From the NCBI GenBank assembly GCA_030584065.1, contig CP129489.1, forward strand, positions 1,388,640-1,452,639: a DNA stretch of 64,000 bases, read 5' to 3'. Origin of the DNA: Flavobacteriales bacterium. Its GTDB lineage: Bacteria > Bacteroidota > Bacteroidia > Flavobacteriales_F > PHOS-HE28. Shown piece after piece: positions 1-8,779 of this stretch; position 1 is the first letter of the stretch; the number at the start of each line of letters is the position of its first letter. The translations under genes and the position numbers were made by a program. Below the pieces are notes generated by a model that saw only the letters and a list, made by a program, of their open reading frames with translations, searched no databases and was not told the DNA's origin.

Positions 1-230
1 AGAAGGGCCAGCGCTCCGTGGTGCTCGACATGGGCGACCTGCAGTACATGAACAGCACCGGCCTCAACATCCTCATCAGCGTGCTCACCCGCACCCGCAA
101 CAGCGGCGGAGACACCCTCATCGCACGGATGAGCAACAGCGTTCGGCAGCTGTTCGTGGTCACCAAGCTCGATTCGGTGTTCGTGATCGCCCCCACCGTG
201 GAGGAGGCCGTCGCCAAACTCAACGGCTGA
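1..230 (+). CDS. STAS-domain anti-anti-sigma factor-like protein, 5' end outside window
   Basis: The reading frame is open from base 3, so the start lies to the left of the window; the GTG at 18 is only an internal codon. The visible part is the C-terminal half of a STAS domain. It holds LDMGDLQYMNSTGLNIL, in which the Ser of the NSTGL loop is the usual phosphorylation site of SpoIIAA-type antagonists, followed by the typical IARMSNSVRQLFVVTKLDSVF strand and helix. Family members bind anti-sigma or partner-switching kinases in the cytoplasm. It ends two bases before the GTG at 233 ahead of purA, so it may be co-transcribed with it. Its partner proteins are not in view. Confidence 0.8.
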   Translation, partial: KGQRSVVLDMGDLQYMNSTGLNILISVLTRTRNSGGDTLIARMSNSVRQLFVVTKLDSVFVIAPTVEEAVAKLNG

Positions 231-247
231 CCGTGGCGGCCGCGCGG

Positions 248-1510
248 ATGGATGTGCTCCTCGGTGCTCAATGGGGCGACGAGGGCAAGGGCAAGGTCGT
301 GGATGTGATCGCCCCCGATTACGAGGTGATCGCCCGGTTCCAAGGAGGGCCCAACGCCGGGCACACCCTCATCTTCGAGGGCGCCAAGCACGTGCTCCAC
401 ACCATCCCCAGCGGGGTGTTCCGCGAGGGGACCATGAACCTCGTGGGCAATGGCGTGGTGGTGGACCCCGTGATCTTCCTGAAGGAGGTGCGCACCCTGG
501 AGGCCGCGGGCGTGGATATCCGCGCCTCGCTCCTGCTGGCGCGGCGCGCCCACCTCATCCTGCCCACGCACCGCGCACTCGATGCCGCCAGCGAGGCCGA
601 GAAAGGCAAGCTGAAGATCGGCAGCACCCTGAAGGGCATCGGCCCCACCTACATGGACAAGACCGGGCGCAATGGCCTGCGCGTGGGGGACCTGAACCAG
701 CCCGATCTCAAGGAGCGCTACGCCGCCTTGGTGCGCAAGCACGAGCGCCTGCTCTCCCTGTACGACCATCCCGGGGCCACGCCCGAGGCCGAGGCCGAAT
801 GGCTCGATGCCGTGCAGCAGCTGCGCCAATTCCGCACCGTGGATTGCGAGCATTACCTGGACCAGGCCTTGCGCAGCGGCAAGCGCGTGCTCGCCGAGGG
901 CGCGCAGGGCACGCTGCTCGACATCGACTTCGGCACCTACCCCTACGTGACCAGCAGCAGCACCATCTGCGCAGGGGCTTGCACCGGGCTGGGCGTGGCG
1001 CCCAACCGGATCGGGACGGTCACCGGCATCTTCAAGGCCTATTGCACCCGTGTGGGCAGCGGCCCCTTCCCCACCGAGCTCGAGGACGACCAGGGCGAGC
1101 GCATCCGCCAGGCCGGCCATGAGTTCGGCAGCACCACCGGCAGGCCGCGGCGCTGCGGCTGGCTCGACCTGCCGGCACTGCGCTATGCCGTGATGGTGAA
1201 TGGCGTCACCGAGCTGGCCATGATGAAGGCCGATGTGCTGAATGGCATGGACACCGTGCGCGTTTGCACCCATTACCGCGTGAAGGGCGAACCCACCGAC
1301 CGCATGCCCTACGATGTGGCCGCAGGGGTGGAACCGGTCTACCGGGACATGCCCGGATGGGACCGGGCGCACGCGCAGGGCGGGCTGCCCGATGCGCTGG
1401 AGCGCTACATCACGGCCATCGAGGAGGCTGTGGGCGTGCCCGTTACGCTCGTCTCCTTGGGCCCTGACCGGGCCGAGACCATACTCCGCCCGGCGGTGTC
1501 TCGTGCTTGA
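248..1510 (+). CDS. purA: Adenylosuccinate synthetase PurA
   Basis: Converts IMP, Asp and GTP to adenylosuccinate, the first step from IMP to AMP. I chose ATG 248 because family members begin almost directly with the strand before the P-loop. The GTG at 233 would add five residues (MAAAR). Visible motifs are GDEGKGK (residues 10-16), GGPNAGHT (33-40), GSTLKGIGPTYMDK in the first half, and TTGRPRRCGWLD near residue 297. The length of 420 aa matches the usual 420-430. It is followed nine bases later by the rRNA methylase gene on the same strand. Every expected motif is present, so I see nothing suggesting loss of function. Confidence 0.97.
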   Translation: MDVLLGAQWGDEGKGKVVDVIAPDYEVIARFQGGPNAGHTLIFEGAKHVLHTIPSGVFREGTMNLVGNGVVVDPVIFLKEVRTLEAAGVDIRASLLLARRAHLILPTHRALDAASEAEKGKLKIGSTLKGIGPTYMDKTGRNGLRVGDLNQPDLKERYAALVRKHERLLSLYDHPGATPEAEAEWLDAVQQLRQFRTVDCEHYLDQALRSGKRVLAEGAQGTLLDIDFGTYPYVTSSSTICAGACTGLGVAPNRIGTVTGIFKAYCTRVGSGPFPTELEDDQGERIRQAGHEFGSTTGRPRRCGWLDLPALRYAVMVNGVTELAMMKADVLNGMDTVRVCTHYRVKGEPTDRMPYDVAAGVEPVYRDMPGWDRAHAQGGLPDALERYITAIEEAVGVPVTLVSLGPDRAETILRPAVSRA

Positions 1511-1519
1511 GAGCGGGCC

Positions 1520-2917
1520 ATGGCGCATCACGGAACAGGGAAGCGCCGTTTCGCCGCGCGGGATGAAGCCCCGCTTCACCCTGCCTTTCTGGAGCGCTTG
1601 ACCGGCATGCCGGGCGCGGAGCCCGAGGCCTTGGTGAAAGCCCTGGATGCAGTTCCTCCGGTGAGCATCCGGCTGAATCCGCTCAAGCCCTTCCCCATCC
1701 AAGCGGATCAGGTGCCCTGGTGCACCCAGGGCCGCTACCTCCCTGAGCGTCCTTCATTCACGCTCGACCCACTGCTGCACGCTGGTGCCTATTACGTGCA
1801 GGAAGCCGCTTCCATGCTGCTGGAGCAGGCGGTCCTTGCCTCTGGTGCCATGCAGCGCGATACGCTGGCGCTGGATCTCTGCGGGGCGCCGGGCGGCAAG
1901 ACCACGCACCTGCTGTCGTTGCTGACACCCGGATCGCTGGTCATCGCCAATGAGGTGGAACCGGGCCGCCGCCGGATCCTTGCGGAGAACTGCTGGAAGT
2001 GGGGCGCACCGAATGTGGCGATTGCCGGAAGCGACCCGGCTGCGCTGGAGGATCTCTCCGGGATCTTCGACCTCATCGTAGTGGATGCGCCCTGCTCAGG
2101 CGAAGGCCTCTTCCGCCGCGACCCCTTCGCCCGCCGCCAATGGTCGCCGCAGCTGGTGCAGCAGTGCGCCGCTGTGCAGCAGCGCATCGTGGAGCAGGCC
2201 TGGGACGCCTTGGCCCCGGGCGGAACGATCATCTACAGCACCTGCACCTGGGAGTTGGAGGAGGATGAGGCCCGCATGGCCCAGTTGCTGGCCCTTGGTG
2301 CGGAACCCCTTCCGCTCCCCATCAGCGCGGCCTGGGGCGTGGTGCTGTCTGAAAGGGACGGCGCCATCGCCTACCGCTGCTATCCGCACCGGCTGCAGGG
2401 GGAAGGCTTCTTCCTCTTTGCGGCCCGCAAGCCCGGGCAGCTGCCGTCCCGCGATGCCCGACCGGTGATCCACCGCACGGATCCACCGCCTTGGATCGAC
2501 CAGCAAGCCTGCCTCTCGCTGGTCGAACGGGCAGGAATCCGGTACGCGAGGCCTGCAGCCTGGGCCGCGGCGCTCGACCGCATCGCCGGAGCGCTGGCGC
2601 TGGAGGCGCCCGGCATCCCCGTGGCCGAGCGCAAGGGCGACGGCTGGGTGCCGCATGCCGCCGCGGCACTGTCGGCGCTGCGCGCTGCGGACCATCGGCC
2701 GGTTCTGGACCTCAGCCTGCCGGAGGCACTGGCCTACCTGCGCGGTGCGGCCCTCAGCGCCGCCGATGCGCAGGGTACGGCGTTGGTGCGGCACCGCGGC
2801 CTTGGCCTGGGCTGGGCCCAGGGCGCCGGACGCCGCTGGAACAACCGCTGGCCCTCGCCTTGGCGCATCCGCATGCTAGCGGCCGGCGCGCCTCCCGTAC
2901 CTTGGTCGGAGCCGTGA
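1520..2917 (+). CDS. RsmF/NOL1-NOP2-Sun family rRNA (cytosine-5) methyltransferase
   Basis: A predicted SAM-dependent m5C methyltransferase acting on rRNA. Motif I is CGAPGGKT at residues 121-128. The two family cysteines are both present: DAPCSGEG (Cys192) and STCTWE (Cys242). The N-terminal part matches the RsmF-type lead-in (IRLNP, then YYVQEAASML). About 200 residues after the catalytic domain form the PUA-like extension seen in RsmF relatives, which makes RsmF a better fit than RsmB. Length is 465 aa. The stop is 13 bases before the next gene, so it probably sits in a purA-rsmF-like-tonB-like transcription unit. The exact target cytosine cannot be read from sequence. Confidence 0.9.
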   Translation: MAHHGTGKRRFAARDEAPLHPAFLERLTGMPGAEPEALVKALDAVPPVSIRLNPLKPFPIQADQVPWCTQGRYLPERPSFTLDPLLHAGAYYVQEAASMLLEQAVLASGAMQRDTLALDLCGAPGGKTTHLLSLLTPGSLVIANEVEPGRRRILAENCWKWGAPNVAIAGSDPAALEDLSGIFDLIVVDAPCSGEGLFRRDPFARRQWSPQLVQQCAAVQQRIVEQAWDALAPGGTIIYSTCTWELEEDEARMAQLLALGAEPLPLPISAAWGVVLSERDGAIAYRCYPHRLQGEGFFLFAARKPGQLPSRDARPVIHRTDPPPWIDQQACLSLVERAGIRYARPAAWAAALDRIAGALALEAPGIPVAERKGDGWVPHAAAALSALRAADHRPVLDLSLPEALAYLRGAALSAADAQGTALVRHRGLGLGWAQGAGRRWNNRWPSPWRIRMLAAGAPPVPWSEP

Positions 2918-2930
2918 ACGCCAGGCGTGC

Positions 2931-3662
2931 ATGCTGAGCAGTTTCCTTGACTGGTTCGAAGAGCATAAAGCGGGGGTGATCGGCACCCTCGCGGTACACA
3001 CGGCCGCCCTCTTCATCTGCACCCTGCTCTACCTGCGGTCAACGCCACGCGAGGATGAGGTGAGCGACATGCGGATCGAAGTGGTCTCGGAGCCCGAGGC
3101 CGAGGAGATGGTGCAGCGCATCCTCAATGAAGAGGGGATCGCCGAGAAGGTCACCAACCTGAGCAGCAACATCACGGCCCAGGTGCGTCCCCATTTCTCG
3201 GCAACGAAGCTCGCCGAGCGCGTGGAGGGCGAGCTGCGCGACCTGGAGCAGGCCGAATTCGACCGCCTTGCCGAGGAGCGGCGCGCACGGGGCGAGACGG
3301 AGCCCGAGGTGCCAGCGCTCGACCCGAGCAAGTGGAGCAAGGAGCGTTACATGGACAAGGCCGTGGAGCCGGTGAAGGTGGAGGGCGCCACCACCGTATG
3401 GCACGACCTGAAGGACCGCGTTCGCGCGGAGGGCATCCCGGCCTACCTGTGCAAGGAGCAGGGCCGTGTGGCCATCCGTGTCACGGTGGAGCGGAGCGGA
3501 CGGGTGCGCAAGGCCGAACTCGACCGCAGCCAGAGCTACAACTGGGACGACTGCATGCTGGAGCAGGCCATGCAATCCGCCCAGCGGACGCCGTTCCTGC
3601 CGAACGCCGGTGCGGCGGACCCGCAGGTGGGCACCGTCTACTTCCGTTTCATGCCCCAGTGA
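2931..3662 (+). CDS. TonB-like single-pass membrane protein
   Basis: A protein of 243 aa with one membrane helix near residues 17-36, a charged, helix-forming middle region rich in Glu and Arg (roughly 45-130), and a C-terminal domain. The C-terminus has the energy-transducer TonB look: GRVAIRVTVERSGRVRKAEL followed by DDCMLEQAMQSAQRTPFLP. There is no Pro-rich periplasmic spacer of the classical TonB kind. The family would couple inner-membrane energy to outer-membrane receptors, but no ExbB/ExbD or receptor gene is nearby. I therefore call it TonB-like rather than TonB. The ATG at 2931 is used because it directly precedes the cytoplasmic lead of the helix. Confidence 0.7.
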   Translation: MLSSFLDWFEEHKAGVIGTLAVHTAALFICTLLYLRSTPREDEVSDMRIEVVSEPEAEEMVQRILNEEGIAEKVTNLSSNITAQVRPHFSATKLAERVEGELRDLEQAEFDRLAEERRARGETEPEVPALDPSKWSKERYMDKAVEPVKVEGATTVWHDLKDRVRAEGIPAYLCKEQGRVAIRVTVERSGRVRKAELDRSQSYNWDDCMLEQAMQSAQRTPFLPNAGAADPQVGTVYFRFMPQ

Positions 3663-3696
3663 GCGGAGGCCGGGGCAGCGCCTCGCACTGGTGGAC

Positions 3697-3704
3697 TACC
3701 TTCG
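3697..3704 (+). promoter_or_regulatory. Bacteroidota -7 element TACCTTCG
   Basis: TACCTTCG matches TAnnTTTG with one drifted base and lies 18 bases before the aldolase ATG, in the short gap after the TonB-like gene. No TTG at the ideal -33 distance is evident. Confidence 0.55.
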
Positions 3705-3722
3705 CCGGCCCAGCCCACGCGC

Positions 3723-4388
3723 ATGAAATTCTTCATCGACACCGCCAGCTTGGCGCAGATCAAGGAAGCCCAGGACCTCGGCGTCCTCGATGGCGTCACC
3801 ACCAACCCCTCGCTCATGGCCAAGGAAGGCATCAGCGGCGATGACCGGGTGCGCCAGCACTACATCGACATCTGCGGCATCGTGGATGGGCCGGTGAGCG
3901 CGGAAGTCATCGCCACGGACTTCGCAGGCATCGTGCGCGAAGGCGAGTCGCTGGCCGCGCTGCACCCCAACATCGTGGTGAAGGTGCCGATGATCCGCGA
4001 TGGCGTGAAGGCCTTGCGGCACTTCAGCAACAAGGGCATCCGGACGAATTGCACCCTGGTCTTCAGCCCCGGCCAGGCGTTGCTCGCCGCCAAGGCCGGC
4101 GCCACCTTCGTTTCCCCCTTCATCGGCCGGCTCGATGACGTGAGCACCGATGGCGTGGCCCTCATCCAGACAATCCGCACCATCTACGACAACTACGGCT
4201 ACGCCACCGAGATCCTCGCCGCCAGCATCCGCCACCCGATGCACATCATCCAGTGCGCGGAGGTGGGCGCGGATGTGGCCACCTGCCCCTTGAGCGCCAT
4301 CACGGCCCTCTTCGATCATCCGCTCACCACCATCGGACTGGAGAAATTCCTGGCCGACCACCGCAAGGCCGGCGCCGTGAAGGCCTGA
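3723..4388 (+). CDS. Transaldolase / fructose-6-phosphate aldolase family protein
   Basis: A 221-residue single-domain TIM barrel, the short transaldolase type (TalC/FSA). It starts MKFFIDTA and has the VTTNPSL loop at 25-31. The Schiff-base lysine is Lys87 in NIVVKVPM. TNCTLVFSPGQALLAAKAG and the C-terminal FLADHRKA stretch are also family-typical. The expected role is either transfer of a dihydroxyacetone unit between sugar phosphates in the pentose phosphate pathway or cleavage of fructose-6-phosphate. Sequence alone does not separate the two. It has its own upstream promoter-like element, and the YciO/TsaC-like gene starts four bases after its stop, suggesting a two-gene unit. Confidence 0.92.
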   Translation: MKFFIDTASLAQIKEAQDLGVLDGVTTNPSLMAKEGISGDDRVRQHYIDICGIVDGPVSAEVIATDFAGIVREGESLAALHPNIVVKVPMIRDGVKALRHFSNKGIRTNCTLVFSPGQALLAAKAGATFVSPFIGRLDDVSTDGVALIQTIRTIYDNYGYATEILAASIRHPMHIIQCAEVGADVATCPLSAITALFDHPLTTIGLEKFLADHRKAGAVKA

Positions 4389-4392
4389 GCCC

Positions 4393-5013
4393 ATGCTGCT
4401 GCCGATACACCCCAAGGACCCCGAGCCCCGCAAGGTGCGCATGGTGGCCGAGGCGCTGCGCAACGGCGGGGTGGCCATCTGCCCCACGGACACCGTCTAC
4501 GCGTACGTCTGCAGCCCGCTCCACCAGCGTGCCATCGAAGTGGTGGCCCGGCTCAAGGGCGCCAAGCCCGGGAAGGCCGACCTATCGCTGATCTGCGCGG
4601 ACCTGAGCCAGCTGAGCCTCTATGCGCGCAATGTCGACACCGCCGCCTTCCGCCTCTTGAAGCGCCACCTTCCCGGCCCCTACACTTTCATCCTGAACGC
4701 CAGCAGCGAGATCCCGAAGCTGTTCAAGAACAACCGGCGCACCGTGGGTATCCGGGTGCCCGACCACCCCATCCCACAGGCCCTGGTCAAGGAACTGGGC
4801 CACGCCCTGGTGGTGGCCAGCGTGCACGATGCCGATAAGGTGGTGGACTATACCACCGATCCCGAGCGCATCGAGGAGCACATCGGGCATCAGGTGGATT
4901 GGGTGATCGATGGCGGAATGGGGGGCCTGGAGCCCTCAACCGTGGTCGACCTCACCTCCGGCGAGCCTGTGCTGCTCCGTTCGGGGAAGGGCCCATGGGA
5001 CACGGCCGATTGA
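4393..5013 (+). CDS. YrdC/Sua5/YciO-family L-threonylcarbamoyladenylate synthase-like protein
   Basis: A 206-aa YrdC-fold protein. The family makes threonylcarbamoyl-AMP for the t6A37 modification of ANN-decoding tRNAs. Seen here are GGVAICPTDTVYAYVC, LKGAKPGKADLSLICADLSQLS, LPGPYTFIL, RTVGIRVPDHPI and the closing PSTVVDLTSGEPVLLRSGKG. The segment KADLSLICADLSQLSLYA resembles the YciO branch more than classical TsaC. YciO proteins share the fold, but it is less certain that they act alone in t6A synthesis. The stop codon abuts the stop codon of the convergent nnr gene. Confidence 0.85.
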   Translation: MLLPIHPKDPEPRKVRMVAEALRNGGVAICPTDTVYAYVCSPLHQRAIEVVARLKGAKPGKADLSLICADLSQLSLYARNVDTAAFRLLKRHLPGPYTFILNASSEIPKLFKNNRRTVGIRVPDHPIPQALVKELGHALVVASVHDADKVVDYTTDPERIEEHIGHQVDWVIDGGMGGLEPSTVVDLTSGEPVLLRSGKGPWDTAD

Positions 5014-6537
5014 TCAGCCGACCAGCTGTCGCCATGCCTCGGGCAGCGCGGCCACCAGGTCGCCGGCTGTCATGCCTTGGGCGCTGAGGCGGGCGGCGGC
5101 GATATCGCCTGCGAGGCCATGCAGGTGCACCCCGACCATCGCGGCTTGGCCGACGGGGAGCCCTTGGGCCAGCAGGCCGGTCAGCAGGCCGGTGAGCGCA
5201 TCACCGCTGCCGCCCTTGGCCATGCCCGGGTTTCCCGTTCCATTGAATACCACCAGGCCATCCGGCGCGCAGACCGCGGTGAAAGCGCCCTTCAGGACCA
5301 CGGTGCACCCGTGCTGCTGCGCGAATGCACGCGCCGCCTGCAGGCGCTGGAAGCCGGAGGGGTGCGATTGACCGGCCAATCGGTCGAACTCTCCCGGATG
5401 CGGCGTCAGCACCATGCGCGCGCCGAGATGGCTCCACAACCCATGATGCAGCGCCAGTGCATTGAGCCCATCGGCGTCGATCACCACGGGGCAGGTGCTC
5501 CGATGCAGGAGGTCGCTGAGCACAGCGGCCGTGTCATCGGTGGCCCGCAGGCCGGGACCAAGGCCGATGGCCGCATAGTCAACCAGTTCCGGCAGCGCGG
5601 TGACGTAATCGGCGGCCCTGTCCGGCGAGAGCATGGCCTCCGGAACAGCCGATTGGAGGATGGGGCCGCCAGCGGCCGGCGCATGGACGGTCACCAAGCC
5701 GCACCCGCTGCGCACCGCCGCTGCGCTGGCCAGCACAGCCGCCCCCATCATGCCTTCGCTGCCCGCCACCAGCAGCGCATGACCGTACCTGCCCTTGTGA
5801 TCGAAGCGGGCGCGGGGGCGCAGGAATGCGCGGACATCCGCGGTCTGCAACAGATGGAACGCGGTCCTCTGACTGGCCAGCGCGACTGGCGACAGTCCGA
5901 TGTCCAGCAATTCCCAATCGCCTAAGTAGGGCGCGCTCTCGGCAAGGAAGAAAGCGAGCTTCGGCACCTGGAAGCTCAGTGTCAGCGTGGCCCGGACGAT
6001 GGCCCTTCCCTCATGGTCCGTATTGTCCTCGGCGAACAGCCCTGAAGGCATATCGACCGCCACGATCGGCAGGCCGCTGCCATTCATGATGCCCACCGCG
6101 TGAGCGGCAGCGCCCTGGAGCGGGGCATTCAAGCCGGTTCCGAACAGGGCATCGACCAGCACCTCCGTGCCCACATCCACCTGGAACGCACCATCCGCGC
6201 ATTCGCGCAATGGAACACCGGCTTCCGCCGCAGCCGCCCAGTTCGCGGCATGGTCGTCGGAGGGTTCCGCCCCATGGCGCACCCGCACCGCGCGCACCGG
6301 CCAGCCCTGCTGGTGGAGCATCCGCGCCACCGCGAGGCCATCACCGCCGTTGTTGCCCATTCCGGCTATCACCAGCACAGTGGGCCTGCCCTCTCCGTGC
6401 GCCGCCATCCGCTCGGTGAAGCGCCGGGTGAAGGCCGCTGCTGCGCGCTCCATCAGGGCCAGCGAGCCGATAGGCTCCTCCTCAATGGTGCGACGGTCCA
6501 CCTCACGGATGGCCGGGGCACTGAGGACGGGGATCAT
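5014..6537 (-). CDS. nnr: Bifunctional NAD(P)HX epimerase / ADP-dependent NAD(P)HX dehydratase
   Basis: Repairs hydrated NADH and NADPH. The N-terminal YjeF_N epimerase domain carries GMGNNGGDG at residues 59-67 and later VDMPSG. The C-terminal ribokinase-like dehydratase domain carries TPHPGEFDRL and GNPGMAKGGSGDALTG, the ADP/hydrate-binding motifs. The length of 507 aa is normal for the fused enzyme. It is the downstream gene of a minus-strand pair, starting nine bases after the stop of the lipoprotein gene at 6547. The ATG at 6537 is the natural start, since the family begins with a short lead into EVDRRTIEE. Confidence 0.95.
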   Translation of the reverse strand: MIPVLSAPAIREVDRRTIEEEPIGSLALMERAAAAFTRRFTERMAAHGEGRPTVLVIAGMGNNGGDGLAVARMLHQQGWPVRAVRVRHGAEPSDDHAANWAAAAEAGVPLRECADGAFQVDVGTEVLVDALFGTGLNAPLQGAAAHAVGIMNGSGLPIVAVDMPSGLFAEDNTDHEGRAIVRATLTLSFQVPKLAFFLAESAPYLGDWELLDIGLSPVALASQRTAFHLLQTADVRAFLRPRARFDHKGRYGHALLVAGSEGMMGAAVLASAAAVRSGCGLVTVHAPAAGGPILQSAVPEAMLSPDRAADYVTALPELVDYAAIGLGPGLRATDDTAAVLSDLLHRSTCPVVIDADGLNALALHHGLWSHLGARMVLTPHPGEFDRLAGQSHPSGFQRLQAARAFAQQHGCTVVLKGAFTAVCAPDGLVVFNGTGNPGMAKGGSGDALTGLLTGLLAQGLPVGQAAMVGVHLHGLAGDIAAARLSAQGMTAGDLVAALPEAWRQLVG

Positions 6538-6546
6538 GGCCTGCGG

Positions 6547-7389
6547 TTACTCCACGAATACCGCCCACTTCATGTTGAAGGTGTAGCGGTCATTGTCAGC
6601 GCTGCCCGGCTCATCGAGGATGTCCGTGATGCGCAGCACGGCGTAGTGGCTGATGTTCGGCGGGAGGCTGCCCAGCCGGACGATGATGATGTCGTTCACC
6701 GCGATGTTGTTGAGCTGCTCCGCCGGTACGCCGGAGTTGAACGCACTGCGGACGCTCACATTCGTGGCATTGGCATAGTCGAAGCCGTTGAAGCGCACCA
6801 TGCGGCCGCCCGCCGGTGAGATCCAGGAACGGCTGATGTCGACCTCTGACCCGGAGGCCGGATTGTCCTGCAGGTCGCGGCGGGCACTATCCACGGTATA
6901 GAGCACAGGAATGCGCTCCTCCAGGTCGAAGGCGGATTCGCCCGTCGTCGCCGAATTCCGGGAGCTGAACTGGTGGCCGGTGCTTTCCGCCAGCAGCACC
7001 GCACCCAGCGAGACCTCCAGGATCCGCGTCACGCCCATCTGGTCGCCATCGCTCTCGTAGAGCTCGAACCGCAACTGGTTGTCGTAGGGCTCCGTGGCGT
7101 GCGCCACCGCGTACTCCCAGGTCCAGGCGAAGGTGCTGCCGCTGATCGCCGTATCCGCCACGGTGATGGTGAATCCGTTGTCGCGCTTGGAGGTGATGCG
7201 CAGGCGGCTGAGCTTACCGCCGTCGGATGAGCCATTGATGCGGAACGCGACGACGTTGCCGGAAGTGACGGCCATGACCGGTGTTCCGGGACTCACGGTG
7301 AGCACGGGTATCTGATTCTCTTTCTTGCACCCTGCGGAGAGCAGGAGCAGGGCGGAGGCGGAAACGGCCGCCCAGTGATTGCGGGTCAT
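6547..7389 (-). CDS. Putative lipoprotein of unknown function
   Basis: Start chosen at ATG 7389 because it gives a clean lipoprotein signal: MTRNHWAAVSAS then LLLLSAGC, lipobox Cys near residue 19, followed by KKEN. A longer reading from 7467 would run through a promoter-like element and a terminator. The mature part of about 260 aa looks beta-rich (NVVAFRINGSSDGG, SDGDQMGVTRILEVSLGAVL) and ends with ISHYAVLRITDI. I do not recognise a named domain. The surface lysine-rich stretch after Cys is common in Bacteroidota lipoproteins. It is followed by nnr on the same strand. Confidence 0.75.
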   Translation of the reverse strand: MTRNHWAAVSASALLLLSAGCKKENQIPVLTVSPGTPVMAVTSGNVVAFRINGSSDGGKLSRLRITSKRDNGFTITVADTAISGSTFAWTWEYAVAHATEPYDNQLRFELYESDGDQMGVTRILEVSLGAVLLAESTGHQFSSRNSATTGESAFDLEERIPVLYTVDSARRDLQDNPASGSEVDISRSWISPAGGRMVRFNGFDYANATNVSVRSAFNSGVPAEQLNNIAVNDIIIVRLGSLPPNISHYAVLRITDILDEPGSADNDRYTFNMKWAVFVE

Positions 7390-7410
7390 GGGAAGGAGGA
7401 ACGTATGGTG

Positions 7411-7418
7411 TAAAGGTA
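7411..7418 (-). promoter_or_regulatory. Candidate -7 element TACCTTTA for the 6547-7389 lipoprotein
   Basis: Read on the minus strand, TACCTTTA differs from TAnnTTTG at the last base and lies 21 bases before ATG 7389. It supports the shorter start of that gene. Confidence 0.45.
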
Positions 7419-7434
7419 GGGGGCTTAAGCACGA

Positions 7435-7461
7435 GAGCCGCGGTGCAATGCACCGCGGCTC
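7435..7461 (-). terminator. Hairpin terminator after the 7488-7898 gene
   Basis: A 13-bp perfect stem around a single-base centre: GAGCCGCGGTGCA, then A, then its exact complement, giving a 27-base near-palindrome. It lies 26 bases beyond the stop of the minus-strand lipoprotein at 7488 and just upstream of the next gene's promoter element. No T-run follows, as is usual in this window. Confidence 0.7.
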
Positions 7462-7487
7462 CCGCACTTGTCAGCCGATGGCTGTTC

Positions 7488-7898
7488 TTATTTCGACTTG
7501 ATGCGGAAGGCCTTGGCACGCACGGTGAGCGTGGTGCGGTGGCCCAGGAACATCTGGTCGCGAACCGAGCTGGAGCTGAGGGGGAGCACGAAGTCGGCAT
7601 CCTCACGCTGCATCAGCGCGTCGTACAGGGCATTGTTCGTGAGACGGTCCTGCGGGATGAGGCCGCCACCGCCGATGTTCGCCACGTGGAAGCGGCGACC
7701 GCCGATGGGCAGGGTTCCGAACAGGAAGGACTGGCTCGCCGTGCCGCTCACGTCACCGATGTACTCGAGGTCCTCCATCTTGAAGTGGATCTGCGTCTGC
7801 ACCGAGGTCCCTGCGATGGACTTGGTGTAGGTGGTGCAGGAGGAGAACAGAAGCACTACGGCCAGTGGCAGCAGGATAATCGCTTTGAACTTCTTCAT
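7488..7898 (-). CDS. Small putative lipoprotein of unknown function
   Basis: 136 aa. The N-terminus MKKFKAIILLPLAVVLLFSSC is a lipoprotein signal with Cys at 21. The mature part contains QTQIHFKMEDLEYIGDVSG and ends with LGHRTTLTVRAKAFRIKSK. It is Gly-rich near residue 70 (HVANIGGGGLI). I do not recognise a named family. It lies 25 bases downstream of the beta-barrel gene at 7924-8742 on the same strand and is followed by a strong hairpin, so the two probably form an operon placing a lipoprotein and a barrel in the outer membrane. Confidence 0.75.
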   Translation of the reverse strand: MKKFKAIILLPLAVVLLFSSCTTYTKSIAGTSVQTQIHFKMEDLEYIGDVSGTASQSFLFGTLPIGGRRFHVANIGGGGLIPQDRLTNNALYDALMQREDADFVLPLSSSSVRDQMFLGHRTTLTVRAKAFRIKSK

Positions 7899-7923
7899 TG
7901 CTGCTGTGGTTACGTAGTGATTC

Positions 7924-8742
7924 TTAGTTGAAGTACAGGTTCAGCACCAGACGCACCTGGTCGTTGCTGTTCATGGTCATGTAGCGCTGCTTCACGCTGC
8001 TGTACTGCACATTGGCGCCGCTCTCGCTGCTGGGGTCGTTGCCCACGGTGTAGTACTCGTAGGAGTCGCTGCCGCTCTCCACCTCGTTCTTGGTGCGGTT
8101 GCCCATCTGCCAGAAGGCGCTGAGGCCGTACTCCAGGCCCACGCTCAGGGGCAGGTCGAGCACGAACACGTTCACACCGATGATACCGCCCAGACCGACG
8201 ATGGTGTAGGGGGTGGTGCGGGTGATGGACGAGTTGAAGTCGGTATCGCGGTAGATGTAGGACTCAACGCTCTTGTCGCGACCGAAGCCGAGGAACAGGT
8301 CACCGGCCACGTACACGTCGAAGATGTTGCTGTTGCTGAAGTGCTTTTCGATACCGGGCACCAGCATGTACTCGCGGGTGCTCTCGCGGAACTCGAACTC
8401 GGCCAGGCTGGAGGGAACGAACTGGTTCGAATCCAGCTCAGCCTTGATCGTGCGCGAAGAACGGGTGAGGCGCAGACCGGCGCGGATGGCCATGTCGTCG
8501 GCGATGAACTTCTTGCCCGTGATCAGGTTGCCGCGCATGAACGCGTTCCAGCCGGACACCTCACGCTCGCCCTCGGCGAACTCGGGCTTGCTCAGGTCGA
8601 GACCGAACACCAGCGCATAGTCGCCGGCCACCGGACGGGCGCCGAACTTGTAGCGGGTATCCTGATTCTCCCGGGTGGACAGCTGGGCGCTCGCCAGCGA
8701 GCAGATGCCCAGCAACGCAAAGGACAGTACTGTCTTTTTCAT
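7924..8742 (-). CDS. Secreted outer-membrane beta-barrel-like protein
   Basis: 272 aa. A cleavable signal peptide (MKKTVLSFALLGICSLASAQ) is followed by alternating hydrophobic and polar strands with frequent aromatic residues, and the chain ends VRLVLNLYFN, a terminal aromatic as in outer-membrane barrels. Examples of strand-like stretches are DYALVFGLDLS, AIRAGLRLTRSS, VAGDLFLGFGRD and LSVGLEYGLSAFWQ. No specific family is recognised; OmpW/PorT-like small barrels are possible. It is preceded by the best-matching promoter pair in the window (8780-8832) and is the first gene of a likely two-gene operon. Confidence 0.75.
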   Translation of the reverse strand: MKKTVLSFALLGICSLASAQLSTRENQDTRYKFGARPVAGDYALVFGLDLSKPEFAEGEREVSGWNAFMRGNLITGKKFIADDMAIRAGLRLTRSSRTIKAELDSNQFVPSSLAEFEFRESTREYMLVPGIEKHFSNSNIFDVYVAGDLFLGFGRDKSVESYIYRDTDFNSSITRTTPYTIVGLGGIIGVNVFVLDLPLSVGLEYGLSAFWQMGNRTKNEVESGSDSYEYYTVGNDPSSESGANVQYSSVKQRYMTMNSNDQVRLVLNLYFN

Positions 8743-8779
8743 TGGGTGTGGTTTGGTTTTTTACCTGTTTTTGCCCGGC

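Noticed and set aside
2096-2794. Minus-strand frame inside the rRNA methylase gene
   Set aside because: Antisense of a gene with clear catalytic motifs; no own start signal or domain.
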